Below, in pieces: positions 51,018 through 59,454 of a stretch of DNA of 64,000 bases. The translations under genes and the position numbers were made by a program. This stretch comes from Microbacterium pumilum (GTDB lineage: Bacteria > Actinomycetota > Actinomycetes > Actinomycetales > Microbacteriaceae). The DNA lies in contig NZ_BAAAOH010000001.1 of the NCBI RefSeq assembly GCF_039530225.1, positions 682,001 to 746,000 of the forward strand, read 5' to 3'. The notes beneath the pieces are model-generated. The model ran no database searches, was not told where the DNA came from, and saw only the letters and a program-made list of their open reading frames with translations. Every line of letters begins with the position of its first letter. Within the stretch, counting starts at the first letter, position 1.

Positions 51018-52223
51018 TCAGGACGGCGACTTCGCCGCCTGGCGGGCACGGCGGTCCGCCTGACGGCGCTTGGTCCAGCGCGTGAATCCCTTCGTCTCGG
51101 GGATACGGGCGAGGATCGGGCCGGCCACGATCGTCATCAGGACGTACGCAGTCGCCAGCGCCGCCAGTGAGCGGTCGACGCCCGATCCGACGGCCAGCCC
51201 GGCGATCACGATGGAGAACTCGCCGCGCGGGGTCAGCACGAACCCGGCGCGCCACCGGCCGGCTTCACCGATGCCCGCGCGTCGCGCGGCGATGTAGCCC
51301 GTCAGCACCTTCGTGCCCATCGTGACGACGGCGAGGATCACGGCGGGGATGAGCACGGGGACGAGATCGCGTGGATCTGTCGACAGCCCGAAGAACAGGA
51401 AGAAGACCGACGCGAAGAGGTCGCGCAACGGCGTGAGCACCCGCGTGGCGTGCTCGGCGACCGGCCCCGAGATCGCGATTCCCACGAGGAAGGCGCCGAC
51501 GGCCGCCGATACCTGCGCCTGTGCTGCCAGGCCGGCGACGAGCAGCGTCAGCCCGAGCACTGACAGCAGGAGCACCTCGGCGTTCTTTGACCACACCAGC
51601 TTCGACACCATCGCACCGTGGCGCAGGGCGAAGTACAGGATGACGAGCACCGAGGCGAGTGCGAGTGCGACGCTGACGACTCCGGCTCCCAGATCCGCAC
51701 CGATCAGCAGGGCAGTCAGAAGCGGCAGGTAGAACGCCATGGCGAGGTCTTCGATGACGAGCACCGACAGCACGACGGGCGTCTCGCGGTTCGTGAGGCG
51801 GCCGAGATCCTGCAGGACTTTCGCGACCACCCCGGACGACGAGACCCACGTGACACCCGCGAGCGCGACCGCCCCGACCGGACCCCAGCCGAGCAGGAAG
51901 CCGATGATCGCCCCGGGCGCGGCGTTGAGCAGCATGTCGACGACGCCTGCGAATCGCGACGTCTTGAGTGTGCCGACGAGCTCGACCGCGTTGTATTCGA
52001 GGCCCAGCATCACCAGGAGCAGGATGACGCCGATCTCCGCGCCGATCTCGATGAAGTCGTCGCCGGCCGAGATCGGGAAGAATCCGCCTTCGCCGAACGC
52101 GAGACCGCCGAGCAGGATGAGGGGAATGGGCGAGATGCCGATGCGTGCGGCGAGCCGTCCGAGCAGGCCGATGCCGAGGAGGAGCGCGCCGATCTCGATG
52201 AGGACGAGCGCGTCTTGGTCCAT
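51018..52223 (-). CDS. K+/H+ antiporter membrane subunit (KhtU-like, CPA2)
   Basis: A 401-residue cation:proton antiporter with about 12 segments. IGISPIPLILLGGLAFGEGG, AGVTWVSSSGVVAKVLQDLG, VLSVLVIEDLAMAFYLPLL (with the conserved ED pair) and FLVGIAISGP are the CPA2 hallmarks. The C-terminus is short and basic, without an RCK domain; that domain is encoded separately by the upstream gene, 8 bp away. This two-protein arrangement is that of KhtTU of Bacillus, which exports K+ under alkaline or methylglyoxal stress. The stop lies 40 bp from that of the converging dehydrogenase. Confidence 0.88.
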   Translation of the reverse strand: MDQDALVLIEIGALLLGIGLLGRLAARIGISPIPLILLGGLAFGEGGFFPISAGDDFIEIGAEIGVILLLVMLGLEYNAVELVGTLKTSRFAGVVDMLLNAAPGAIIGFLLGWGPVGAVALAGVTWVSSSGVVAKVLQDLGRLTNRETPVVLSVLVIEDLAMAFYLPLLTALLIGADLGAGVVSVALALASVLVILYFALRHGAMVSKLVWSKNAEVLLLSVLGLTLLVAGLAAQAQVSAAVGAFLVGIAISGPVAEHATRVLTPLRDLFASVFFLFFGLSTDPRDLVPVLIPAVILAVVTMGTKVLTGYIAARRAGIGEAGRWRAGFVLTPRGEFSIVIAGLAVGSGVDRSLAALATAYVLMTIVAGPILARIPETKGFTRWTKRRQADRRARQAAKSPS

Positions 52224-52231
52224 AGGACGAC

Positions 52232-52720
52232 TCAGCCGCCCGCGATGATGCGGACGAGCTTGTCCAATCCCTCGCGAGTGCCCACCGCGACGAGTGCGTC
52301 GCCGCTGCTCAGGCGGTCGGCCGGCACGGGTGCCGGGATGACGCCGACATCACGGATGATCGCGACGACGGAGCAGCGCGTCAGCGTTCGAGCTCTGGTG
52401 TCACCAAGAGTCCGACCCACGTAGGGTGAGTCCGCTCTCACCGGGATCTGCTCCATGTGGAGCCCGGCGACCTGCTCGCGCAGCCCGGCGAGCTGAGTCA
52501 GCAGGAGCGTGCCACCCAGCACTTCCGAGAGGGCGGTGGCCTCGTCATCCGTCAGTTCGATCGTCTCGTCTGCGCGATCGGGATCGTCCTCGTCGCTGAG
52601 CGCGAGCTCGCGCCCCCCGTCTCGGAAGCTGACGACCGACAGGCGTCGGCCGTCGACGGTGAGGATGTCGTGGCGCACGCCGATTCCCGGCAGCTCGACA
52701 CGTTCGACGTGGACTGGCAT
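52232..52720 (-). CDS. Antiporter regulatory subunit with RCK_C domain (KhtT-like)
   Basis: A 162-residue cytoplasmic protein. The N-terminal half (VERVELPGIGVRHDILTVDG) matches KhtT, and the C-terminal half is an RCK_C/TrkA-C domain: QIPVRADSPYVGRTLGDTRA, VVAIIRDVGVIPAPVPADRL, GDALVAVGTREGLDKL. It would gate the antiporter encoded 8 bp downstream in response to a nucleotide or pH. The ATG at 52720 begins the conserved sequence; an upstream ATG at 52735 would add five residues (MHDGR). No clear ribosome site is seen for either. Confidence 0.87.
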   Translation of the reverse strand: MPVHVERVELPGIGVRHDILTVDGRRLSVVSFRDGGRELALSDEDDPDRADETIELTDDEATALSEVLGGTLLLTQLAGLREQVAGLHMEQIPVRADSPYVGRTLGDTRARTLTRCSVVAIIRDVGVIPAPVPADRLSSGDALVAVGTREGLDKLVRIIAGG

Positions 52721-52805
52721 GCGACCATCATGCACCGCCCGCGCGGTCGGCTTCGAACCTCACGCCCTTCCATGAGGCGGCCATGGGGGCACGGCTCCGA
52801 GATGC

Positions 52806-53690
52806 TCAGCCCAGCGCAGCCTTCTCGGCGGCGTAGAGCGCGCCCACCTGAGCCCCCGTGAGCGCGGAGTTCCAGACCCGCAGCCGGGCGATCGCACCTT
52901 TGTGCCGGTTGATCAGGCTGCCGTCTCGCTTGACGGCCCCGACCATGAAATCCGTCGCGGCGGCGTTGAGTCCGTCCGGGTACAGGTAGGGGTTGCGCGC
53001 GTAGGTCGCTCCGTGTGAATCGGTGTACGAGGGATAAGGGGTCGTCCGGCCGTCGAGGTACGCGACGGCCTTCGCCCCGTCGTACGTGCCGACGTGGAAC
53101 TGCCATATCCCTCGCGTGATCTTGCGCGGCTCTGCCGCATAGTCGATCGAGAAGGGGTAGCCGGGCGTGGCTCCGCCGCCCTTCGACACCTCCATGCACA
53201 CCATGTCGTCGCCCCCGTACATCGGCAGGTCGTTGAACAGCGCATACGAGCGCCGGGGATCGGCGCGAGACTCCTGCCAGCATCCCGCGATCAGGGCGTT
53301 GTTCGTGTCGCTGCTGTAGACCCACGCCGCGACCGTCACCGCGTTCGTCGTCGCCCCCACATTCAACCGGCCGACGAACGCCGCCGGCACGACGAGGTAG
53401 TCGTTCATACCGTTGAACTGCACTCCGCCCCCGAAAGGAGTCGAGATTCGCACCGCCGTGGATCTCCAGCCCTGCTTCAGCGCGGGCGCTCCGGCGATAC
53501 CGGACGCGTACGGGGCCGCGCTCTCGGCGAAATTCCAGCTCGCCATCGGTAGGGGCACGGAGGCCGCTGCGGCGGGAGCGGGATTGCCGAGGACCACCGA
53601 GGCAGCGGCGCCGGCCGCAGCAGCCGTACCGAACGCGAGCAGCTGACGACGATCGAGGAGAAACGGCCGAGCCTGGTGCGAGATGTCCAC
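52806..53690 (-). CDS. Secreted LamG/concanavalin-like domain protein (Tat signal)
   Basis: A 294-residue exported protein. The N-terminus has a twin-arginine signal: LLDRRQLLAFGTAAAAGAAA and a hydrophobic stretch ending AAAAS, near residue 45. The mature part is a single LamG-like jelly roll (WNFAESAAPYASGIAGAPAL, VTVAAWVYSSDTNN, KITRGIWQFHVGTYDGAKAV, GAIARLRVWNSALTGAQVGA), a fold that usually binds carbohydrate. Two GTGs are possible; I prefer 53690, which has TGGAG 8 nt upstream, over 53699. It stands alone, upstream of the GNAT gene in the opposite direction. Ligand and role are unknown. Confidence 0.82.
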   Translation of the reverse strand: MDISHQARPFLLDRRQLLAFGTAAAAGAAASVVLGNPAPAAAASVPLPMASWNFAESAAPYASGIAGAPALKQGWRSTAVRISTPFGGGVQFNGMNDYLVVPAAFVGRLNVGATTNAVTVAAWVYSSDTNNALIAGCWQESRADPRRSYALFNDLPMYGGDDMVCMEVSKGGGATPGYPFSIDYAAEPRKITRGIWQFHVGTYDGAKAVAYLDGRTTPYPSYTDSHGATYARNPYLYPDGLNAAATDFMVGAVKRDGSLINRHKGAIARLRVWNSALTGAQVGALYAAEKAALG

Positions 53691-53853
53691 GAGGTGCACT
53701 CCATTCGAGGTGGGCTCCCCCCGTGGCAGGGAAGCCCGATGCGATCGACCCGGGGCTTGCAGTGGTGTTCGGCGCAATGGTACGCGGGCACCCCGACTGC
53801 GCACCATCCGGCGTCAGCTCCGAACGCCGACGGATGGGGTGGATGATGGGCGC

Positions 53854-54420
53854 ATGGCTCTCCCATGGGATTTCCATCCCCTCGAAGGTGCGCGCGTGAG
53901 GCTCGATCCCCTGCGCGACGACGCGGACTTCGACGCCCTTTACGCGATCCAGTCAGATCCCGCGGTATGCCGATACCTGCTCTATGACGCGCGGTCGGCG
54001 GAGGAGGTCGCCGCCGCGCTCGAGCGCGACTCGGCGAAGACGCGACTCGAGCGGGTCGGCGACTACCTGCAGCCCGCGATCCGCCTCCGCGACGCCGACG
54101 ATCTGCTGATCGGCACGATGTACTTCCACCTCACGTCGGTCGATGACCGCACCGCCGAGATCGGATGGCTCGTGTCGCCCCGGTTCCAGGGGCAGGGGTA
54201 CGCCCGCGAGTGCGCGGAGGTGCTGCTCGATCTCGCATTCGGCGAGCTGGACCTCCACCGCGTCTACGCCGAGCTCGACCCGCGGAACACGGCGTCCGTC
54301 CGGGTGTGCGAGCGACTCGGGATGCGGCGCGAGGCCCATCTCGTCGAGCACATGTGGCTGAAGGGCGAGTGGACCGACACCGGCACCTACGGCATCCTCG
54401 AGCGCGAATGGCGCGTCTGA
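53854..54420 (+). CDS. GNAT-family N-acetyltransferase (RimJ-like)
   Basis: A 188-residue acetyltransferase. RVRLDPLRDDADFDALYAIQ starts the fold, IGTMYFHLTSVDDRTAEIGW carries beta strand 4, and VSPRFQGQGYARECAEVLLD is the acetyl-CoA pyrophosphate-binding loop (Q/RxxGxG/A pattern). AELDPRNTASVRVCERLGMR is the usual motif B. The type is that of ribosomal-protein or antibiotic acetyltransferases; the substrate is not deducible. The ATG at 53854 follows a GATGAT sequence by 6 nt, which could be a weak -10 box of the leaderless kind; the frame is open further upstream. Confidence 0.87.
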   Translation: MALPWDFHPLEGARVRLDPLRDDADFDALYAIQSDPAVCRYLLYDARSAEEVAAALERDSAKTRLERVGDYLQPAIRLRDADDLLIGTMYFHLTSVDDRTAEIGWLVSPRFQGQGYARECAEVLLDLAFGELDLHRVYAELDPRNTASVRVCERLGMRREAHLVEHMWLKGEWTDTGTYGILEREWRV

Positions 54421-54522
54421 CGCACGAATGTGGCGGCGAGACGATCGGCTCGCATAGCCTGGGCGCGCCGCAGTGTCGCGGCAGGGCACGGCGCCACCCG
54501 CCGTTCACCGAAGGGCCCCAGC

Positions 54523-55977
54523 GTGACCGACATGAGTGAGCCCGACCCGCCCGTCGTCCCCAAAGTGGCGTCGCCCAATCTGTCGACGGCGGCGATGAGC
54601 GCACTGTTCCAAGACAGCACCGACGACGCGCCGATCCCCCGCAAGCGGGTCATCTCGTGGGCCATGTGGGACTGGGCGACGCAGCCTTTCAACTCGGTGC
54701 TGCTCACCTTCGTCTGGGTACCCAGCTTCCTCGTGTCGCCGTTCTTCCTCGATCCTGCGGTCGCCGCCTCCGGGACGGTGAGCGGGGTCGAGATCGACTG
54801 CGACACCTCAGCGAACGCCGCCACCGACTACTGTCGTGCACTCGGCGCACTGGATGCGAACCTCGGCTGGGGAATCATGGTCGCGGGCATTCTCATCGCG
54901 CTGCTCGCACCCGTTCTCGGGCAGCGAGCAGACGCCACCGGGCGACGCAAGCTGACCCTGGGGATCTTCACCGGACTGCTGATCGCCTGCCAGTTGGCGA
55001 TGGCATTCATCGGCGGCGCCCCGTCGCTGTTCTGGTTCGGCGTCGCAATGATCGCTTTCGGCAGCATCGTGGGCGAGATCGCCGGCGCCAGCTACAACGC
55101 GCTCCTCGTCTCGGTGTCGACGCCGAAGACCGTCGGCAAGGTCTCCGGCCTCGGCTGGGGATTCGGATACATCGGCGGCATCGTCGCTCTCGCGATCGTC
55201 GTCGGACTGATTCTCAGTGGGGTGCTCGACGGCACTCAGGCGAGCACGTTCCAGTGGATAGCCGCCGGTGCGACGGTGTGGACGATCGTGTTCTGCATTC
55301 CGATCTTCAGGAACGTGCCCGAACCACCGCCCTCGGCCGACACGAAGCGTGTGAACTTCTTCGCGGGATACATCGAACTCTTGCGCTCGATCGGGCGACT
55401 GTGGCGCGAGCACCGCGCCACCGTTTGGTTCCTGATCGCGTCCGCGGTCTACCGTGATGGGCTCGCCGCCGTGTTCACCTTCGGAACGGTGATCGCGGCG
55501 CGCGTCTTCGGCTTCGGCTTCACCGATCTGGTCATCTTCGGCATCGTGCTGAATCTCGTCGCAGGCGTGTCGACCATCTTCGCGGGTCGCCTCGACGACA
55601 GGTTCGGACCGAAGACGGTGATCCTCGTCTCCATCGGCGGGATCATCGCGTGCTGCGTCACGGTCTTCCTCGCGGCCGGTGCGGGAAAGCCCCTGTTCTG
55701 GGCTGCCGGGATCGTGCTCGCGATGTTCGTCGGGCCGGCGCAGGCCGCCTCGCGATCGTTCCTCGCTCGAGTGACCCCGATCGGCCACGAGGGCGAAGTC
55801 TTCGGGCTCTATGCGACAACAGGCCGCGCGGCGAGCTGGATGGCCGCGCTGCTGTGGGGCGTCTTCATCGCGGCTGCGGCCAACCAGACGCTGTACGGCA
55901 TCCTGGGGATCGCCCTCGTGCTGGCAGTCGGGTTCGTGCTGCTGCTCTTCGTACGGGTGCCTGCTCGCACCGTCTGA
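54523..55977 (+). CDS. UMF1 (Atg22-like) family MFS transporter
   Basis: A 484-residue transporter with 12 segments. After a soluble start, SWAMWDWATQPFNSVLLTFV is the signature of the UMF1/Atg22 family; VLGQRADATGRRKLTLGIF is the motif-A-like loop, and NLVAGVSTIFAGRLDDRFGP its second copy. Characterised relatives release amino acids or other solutes; bacterial members are uncharacterised. TAGCCT near 54456 is a possible -10 box. GTG 54523 with GAAGGG upstream is chosen; ATG 54532 is also possible. Confidence 0.88.
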   Translation: MTDMSEPDPPVVPKVASPNLSTAAMSALFQDSTDDAPIPRKRVISWAMWDWATQPFNSVLLTFVWVPSFLVSPFFLDPAVAASGTVSGVEIDCDTSANAATDYCRALGALDANLGWGIMVAGILIALLAPVLGQRADATGRRKLTLGIFTGLLIACQLAMAFIGGAPSLFWFGVAMIAFGSIVGEIAGASYNALLVSVSTPKTVGKVSGLGWGFGYIGGIVALAIVVGLILSGVLDGTQASTFQWIAAGATVWTIVFCIPIFRNVPEPPPSADTKRVNFFAGYIELLRSIGRLWREHRATVWFLIASAVYRDGLAAVFTFGTVIAARVFGFGFTDLVIFGIVLNLVAGVSTIFAGRLDDRFGPKTVILVSIGGIIACCVTVFLAAGAGKPLFWAAGIVLAMFVGPAQAASRSFLARVTPIGHEGEVFGLYATTGRAASWMAALLWGVFIAAAANQTLYGILGIALVLAVGFVLLLFVRVPARTV

Positions 55978-56055
55978 GCGCAGTCCACAGGGCTCGGGAG
56001 TCGCTCGCGGATTTTCGGCTACCCTCGCTCGGGGGGTCACCACAGACCACGACGA

Positions 56056-56634
56056 GTGAGAGGCCGAAGTCCGCGCGTGACCATGCCCCTTGTCGAGCGC
56101 CGACGGATGGCGCGACACCGCCGCGCGCTCGGGTACTGGGGCGTCATGCTGGCGCTCTACCTGTCGCTGTGGCTCGGCGCGACGCTGGCCCCGCCTCCGT
56201 GGCTGCACGCCACGATGCTGTTCGCACACCTGGCCTCGATCATCATCGGACTCGGTGCAGCCGTCTTCCTCGAGTACAACGGCCTGCTGTGGATGATGAG
56301 GCGACGCACGCTTGCCGACCTCCGGCACACCGAGCGCTCGGTCTCGCCGCTCGCATGGCTCGGCATCATCGGCCTGTTCGCCAGCGGTGCGTTCCTCCAG
56401 CCGAACCTCGAGGACCCTCTCACGGTCATCAAGATGGCCGCGGTGCTGCTGGTGGCGATGAACGGCATCGCGATGACGCGGCTCACGGAAGAGCTCGCTC
56501 GACTGCCCGCGCACGTGCCGTTCGCGACCATCCCGCCGCGGGTGAGGCTGTGGTGCGTGTGGAGCGCCGTCGTGTCGCAGGCCGGCTGGTGGACCGCTGT
56601 GGTCATCGGGATGCTGAACACCGCCGTCCGCTGA
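56056..56634 (+). CDS. Four-segment integral membrane protein, unknown function
   Basis: A protein of up to 192 residues with four or five membrane segments (GVMLALYLSLWLGATLAPPP; MLFAHLASIIIGLGAAVFLE; WLGIIGLFASGAFLQPN; MAAVLLVAMNGIAMTRL; AGWWTAVVIGMLNT). The start is uncertain: GTG 56056, GTG 56077 or ATG 56083 are all possible and none has a clear ribosome site; TACCCT near 56022 could be the -10 box. HLASIIIGLGAAVFLEYNG has a His and a Gly-rich helix reminiscent of small haem or copper membrane proteins, but I cannot assign a family. It follows the UMF1 gene after 80-100 bp. Confidence 0.7.
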   Translation: MRGRSPRVTMPLVERRRMARHRRALGYWGVMLALYLSLWLGATLAPPPWLHATMLFAHLASIIIGLGAAVFLEYNGLLWMMRRRTLADLRHTERSVSPLAWLGIIGLFASGAFLQPNLEDPLTVIKMAAVLLVAMNGIAMTRLTEELARLPAHVPFATIPPRVRLWCVWSAVVSQAGWWTAVVIGMLNTAVR

Positions 56635-56755
56635 TCCCCGGTCGGGGGCGTCCCCAGGATGGCGGGCTAGGATGTGCCATCGCGATTCACCCGACTCGCT
56701 GATGTTCGCGGGTCCCCCGACCCGCTTCAGGTCTCCCCCCACCTGAGGATCCGCC

Positions 56756-56839
56756 ATGCCTGAGCTCACGCTCCGCGCGCGCATCGCAGCGCGCCGCGCC
56801 GTCATCCCTTCCCCCACCGCACGCGAGCCGCAACCATGA
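56756..56839 (+). CDS. Possible 27-residue leader ORF overlapping the VWA gene
   Basis: ATG 56756, six bases after GAGGAT, opens a frame reading MPELTLRARIAARRAVIPSP then TAREPQP. Its stop TGA overlaps the ATG of the next gene (ATGA at 56836-56839). TAGGAT near 56671 may be a -10 box. The overlap suggests translational coupling. It is short and Arg-rich, and I know no homologue, so chance is a real alternative. Confidence 0.35.
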   Translation: MPELTLRARIAARRAVIPSPTAREPQP

Positions 56840-58755
56840 GCGGTTCGAAGCCGTCGGCGATCGAAGAGCGTCGCCGCGCGCGTCGTGCCCGGCAGCGCCG
56901 CTTCGTCATCTGGGTCAGCGTCGCCTGCATCGTCACCCTGGTCGCGGCGATCGGCTCCGTCGGCACTCTCGTGATCTCGGCCTTGGCAGACGGGGGCAGC
57001 GCGATGCCGCAGCCGTTCAGGACGTCGACCGCGAGCCCGACCCCGAGCGCCACGCCGACCGTCTTCCCCGAGGACGTGCCGGCGGCTGAGAGCGGCGGCG
57101 AACCCTGCACCACGGTGACGGTGATGTCGTCCTTCGAGAACGCCGAGATGGTCGCCAACCTCGCGGCCGCCTACAGCTCTCAGCCCCGCGACATCAACGG
57201 CTCATGCGTCGCTGTCGAGGCCGCCCGAGACAAGTCCGGGCTCGTCGCCGAAGCCGCCGAAGCGGGCTTCGCAGGTATCGCCCCCGGCAAGCGCCCGACC
57301 GTCTGGCTGCCCGACTCTCACACCTGGCTCTCGCTCGCCCGCGCGAACGGTGCGGCGTCCGTTCCCGAGGGCGGAGTGAGTGTGGCGACCTCGAACGTCG
57401 TGCTCGCGATGCCCGCTCCTCTCGCCGAGTCGATCGGGTGGGATGTCACGGCGCCGAGCTGGCGGAACATCTTCGACGCCGCCTCCGACGCGGACCTGTG
57501 GAGCGATCTGGGCCATCCCGAGTGGGGCGGCTTCAAGCTCGGCAAGACCAGCCCGCTCGTGGCGACATCCGGCGAAGCGGCGATGTTCGCATCCTTCGGC
57601 ACTGCCGCAGGCTCGGTCGCAGACGTAGCGGCCTCGGCGATCGAAGAGCCCGCGATCCAGGCGATCGTCCGTGACCACGAGCTCGCCACGAGCCATTACA
57701 TGGCGACGCCGGAGCACTTCCTCTGGCACGCACGTCAGGCCGAGGCATCCGGATCCGCGGCCGACTTCCTCTCGGCGGTGATCGTCGACGAGAAGTCGGT
57801 GTGGGACTACAACCGCGGCATCACCAGCCGCGACGGAATCACCCGCATCGAGGCCGACCCGCCGAAGGAGCAGCTCGTGCCGATCTACCCGACGGACGGC
57901 TTCTTCGTCGCCGACAACCCCGCGGTGGTCCTGACCGGCGACTGGGTCGATCAGAACGAGGCGGATGCCGCGGCGGACTTCCTCCGCTACGCGGGCACCG
58001 CGCAGGGCCAGGAGATCGTCCGCACGTCGGGCTACCGAGACCTGAATGGCGAGCTCGACCCGGGAGTGGCCGAGACCGCGCACCTGGCCACCGCGCCGGA
58101 GGGCGGGCTGACGCTGCCGGGACAGGATGTCGTCGCCGCAGTGAACGAGAGCTTCCCGCAGGTGCGCAAGCGCGCGAGCGTGCTGTTCCTGATGGATGTC
58201 TCGGGCTCGATGGATGAGTCGATCTCGGCGTCCGACACCAAGCTCACCGCTGCGAAAGACGCCATCACGCTCGCCCTCGATCACTTCACGGCCGGCGACA
58301 GTGTCGGGCTCGCGGCCTTCGCTCAGGACGAAGACGGCACGATGCTGCCGGGCGAGGTGGCTCCGGTTGCCGACATCGCCACATCCCGCAAGGACTTCCT
58401 CCGCGCTCTCGATGGGCTGCATTCGATGGGAGACACCCCGCTGTATCAGGCGGTGGACACCTTCGCGGCGCAGCAGGCCGAGACGTCGTCACCCGATCGC
58501 ATCACGGCGATCGTCGTGCTCAGTGACGGCAGGAACGACACCAACCATCCGACGATCGGTGTCGACCGGATGATCGCCGACCTGCAGGACCTGCATCACG
58601 AGTCCCCCGTGCTCGTGTTCACGCTTGCCTACGGTGCTGATGCCGACGTCACGACGCTCCAGGCGATCTCGGGGGCGACCGGCGCGCACTATTACGACGC
58701 GACCGACCCGACCAAGCTCAAGGCGGTGCTGGGCGACCTCGTCACCAGCTTCTGA
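56836..58755 (+). CDS. Membrane-anchored solute-binding/VWA domain protein
   Basis: A 639-residue protein. A basic cytoplasmic head (RRRARRARQRR) and one membrane helix (FVIWVSVACIVTLVAAIGSV) precede a Ser/Thr/Pro linker and a region of about 370 residues that resembles an extracellular solute-binding protein (ISPGKRPTVWLPDSHTWLSL-like, YPTDGFFVADNPAVVLTGDW). The C-terminus is a von Willebrand A domain whose MIDAS motif DVSGSMD begins at Asp454, followed by GDTPLYQ and IVVLSDGRND. The VWA domain binds divalent metal and a protein partner. Export outside the membrane is likely. No ABC permease is adjacent, so uptake is not its obvious role. Confidence 0.85.
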   Translation: MSGSKPSAIEERRRARRARQRRFVIWVSVACIVTLVAAIGSVGTLVISALADGGSAMPQPFRTSTASPTPSATPTVFPEDVPAAESGGEPCTTVTVMSSFENAEMVANLAAAYSSQPRDINGSCVAVEAARDKSGLVAEAAEAGFAGIAPGKRPTVWLPDSHTWLSLARANGAASVPEGGVSVATSNVVLAMPAPLAESIGWDVTAPSWRNIFDAASDADLWSDLGHPEWGGFKLGKTSPLVATSGEAAMFASFGTAAGSVADVAASAIEEPAIQAIVRDHELATSHYMATPEHFLWHARQAEASGSAADFLSAVIVDEKSVWDYNRGITSRDGITRIEADPPKEQLVPIYPTDGFFVADNPAVVLTGDWVDQNEADAAADFLRYAGTAQGQEIVRTSGYRDLNGELDPGVAETAHLATAPEGGLTLPGQDVVAAVNESFPQVRKRASVLFLMDVSGSMDESISASDTKLTAAKDAITLALDHFTAGDSVGLAAFAQDEDGTMLPGEVAPVADIATSRKDFLRALDGLHSMGDTPLYQAVDTFAAQQAETSSPDRITAIVVLSDGRNDTNHPTIGVDRMIADLQDLHHESPVLVFTLAYGADADVTTLQAISGATGAHYYDATDPTKLKAVLGDLVTSF

Positions 58756-58776
58756 CCGTGAAGCCGCCGGCGGTGA

Positions 58777-59322
58777 TCACTGCGGCCAGCCCTCCGCGAG
58801 CTTGGTGAGCAGGCGCGCGAGCTCCGTCCGCTCGGCGTCGGTGAAGGGCGCGAGCGCCGTGTCGATCGCGTCCCGCCGTTCGCCGCGGAACCCTCGGACG
58901 ATGGCGGAGCCCTGCGGCGTGAGCGCGACGCGAGTGCGACGGGCGTCATCCGGGTCGGCCTCCCGCCGGGCGAGGCCCATGTCGACCGCCTGCTGGACCA
59001 GCCGCGACGCGCGCGGCTGATCGACTCCGACGGCTTCGCCGATCTCGCTCACGGTGAGCGGGCCGGATGCCGCGGCCAGCGCATCGAGGAGCCTGAGCCG
59101 AGCGGGCCCGCCGAGACGTGCCCCGGCGAGCCAGGGCGGCGGTCCTCCGTGCCCCCGGCCCTGGTGCTGGCCGCCGTGCATCCAAGGCGGCTCACCGTGG
59201 GAGTGGTGCGGACCACCGTGCGTGCCCTGATCCCAGGGCGGCCGCGGCATCCGTCGTCCACGGAGCCGGGCGAGCGCAGCGGCGATCGCGTCGGCGGGGT
59301 CGACCGGGTTCTCGGGGCTCAC
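58777..59322 (-). CDS. MarR-family regulator with His-rich N-terminus
   Basis: A 181-residue winged-helix regulator. The N-terminal 65 residues are Gly/Pro/His-rich (HGGPHHSHGEPPWMHGGQHQ, GRGHGGPPP), unlike normal MarR proteins. The winged helix follows: ARLRLLDALAAASGPLTVSE, DQPRASRLVQQAVDMGLARR and DARRTRVALTPQG. It starts with GTG, 6 nt after TAAATT on the minus strand, so it is leaderless. It is divergent from another winged-helix protein with a His-rich tail, and a TGACATATGTCA palindrome lies between. The histidines suggest metal sensing or binding, which is inference. Confidence 0.87.
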   Translation of the reverse strand: MSPENPVDPADAIAAALARLRGRRMPRPPWDQGTHGGPHHSHGEPPWMHGGQHQGRGHGGPPPWLAGARLGGPARLRLLDALAAASGPLTVSEIGEAVGVDQPRASRLVQQAVDMGLARREADPDDARRTRVALTPQGSAIVRGFRGERRDAIDTALAPFTDAERTELARLLTKLAEGWPQ

Positions 59323-59328
59323 AGGACA

Positions 59329-59398
59329 AATTTACATGCAACTTGACATATGTCAGAACTTCATGTCACACTACATACACATGCTCTTCGACATGCAA
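59329..59398. promoter_or_regulatory. Divergent operator-promoter region of the MarR pair
   Basis: TAAATT (59334-59329, minus) is the leaderless -10 box of the left gene. TGACATATGTCA (59344-59355) is a perfect 12-bp palindrome, and ACATGCAA occurs as direct repeats at 59334-59341 and 59391-59398. The region is AT-rich for this genome. Confidence 0.6.
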
Positions 59399-59454
59399 TT
59401 ACCGGGAAGAGCTCCGAGCGGCCTCTTCGCGTCGCACTATGAAAGGACTTCCTG

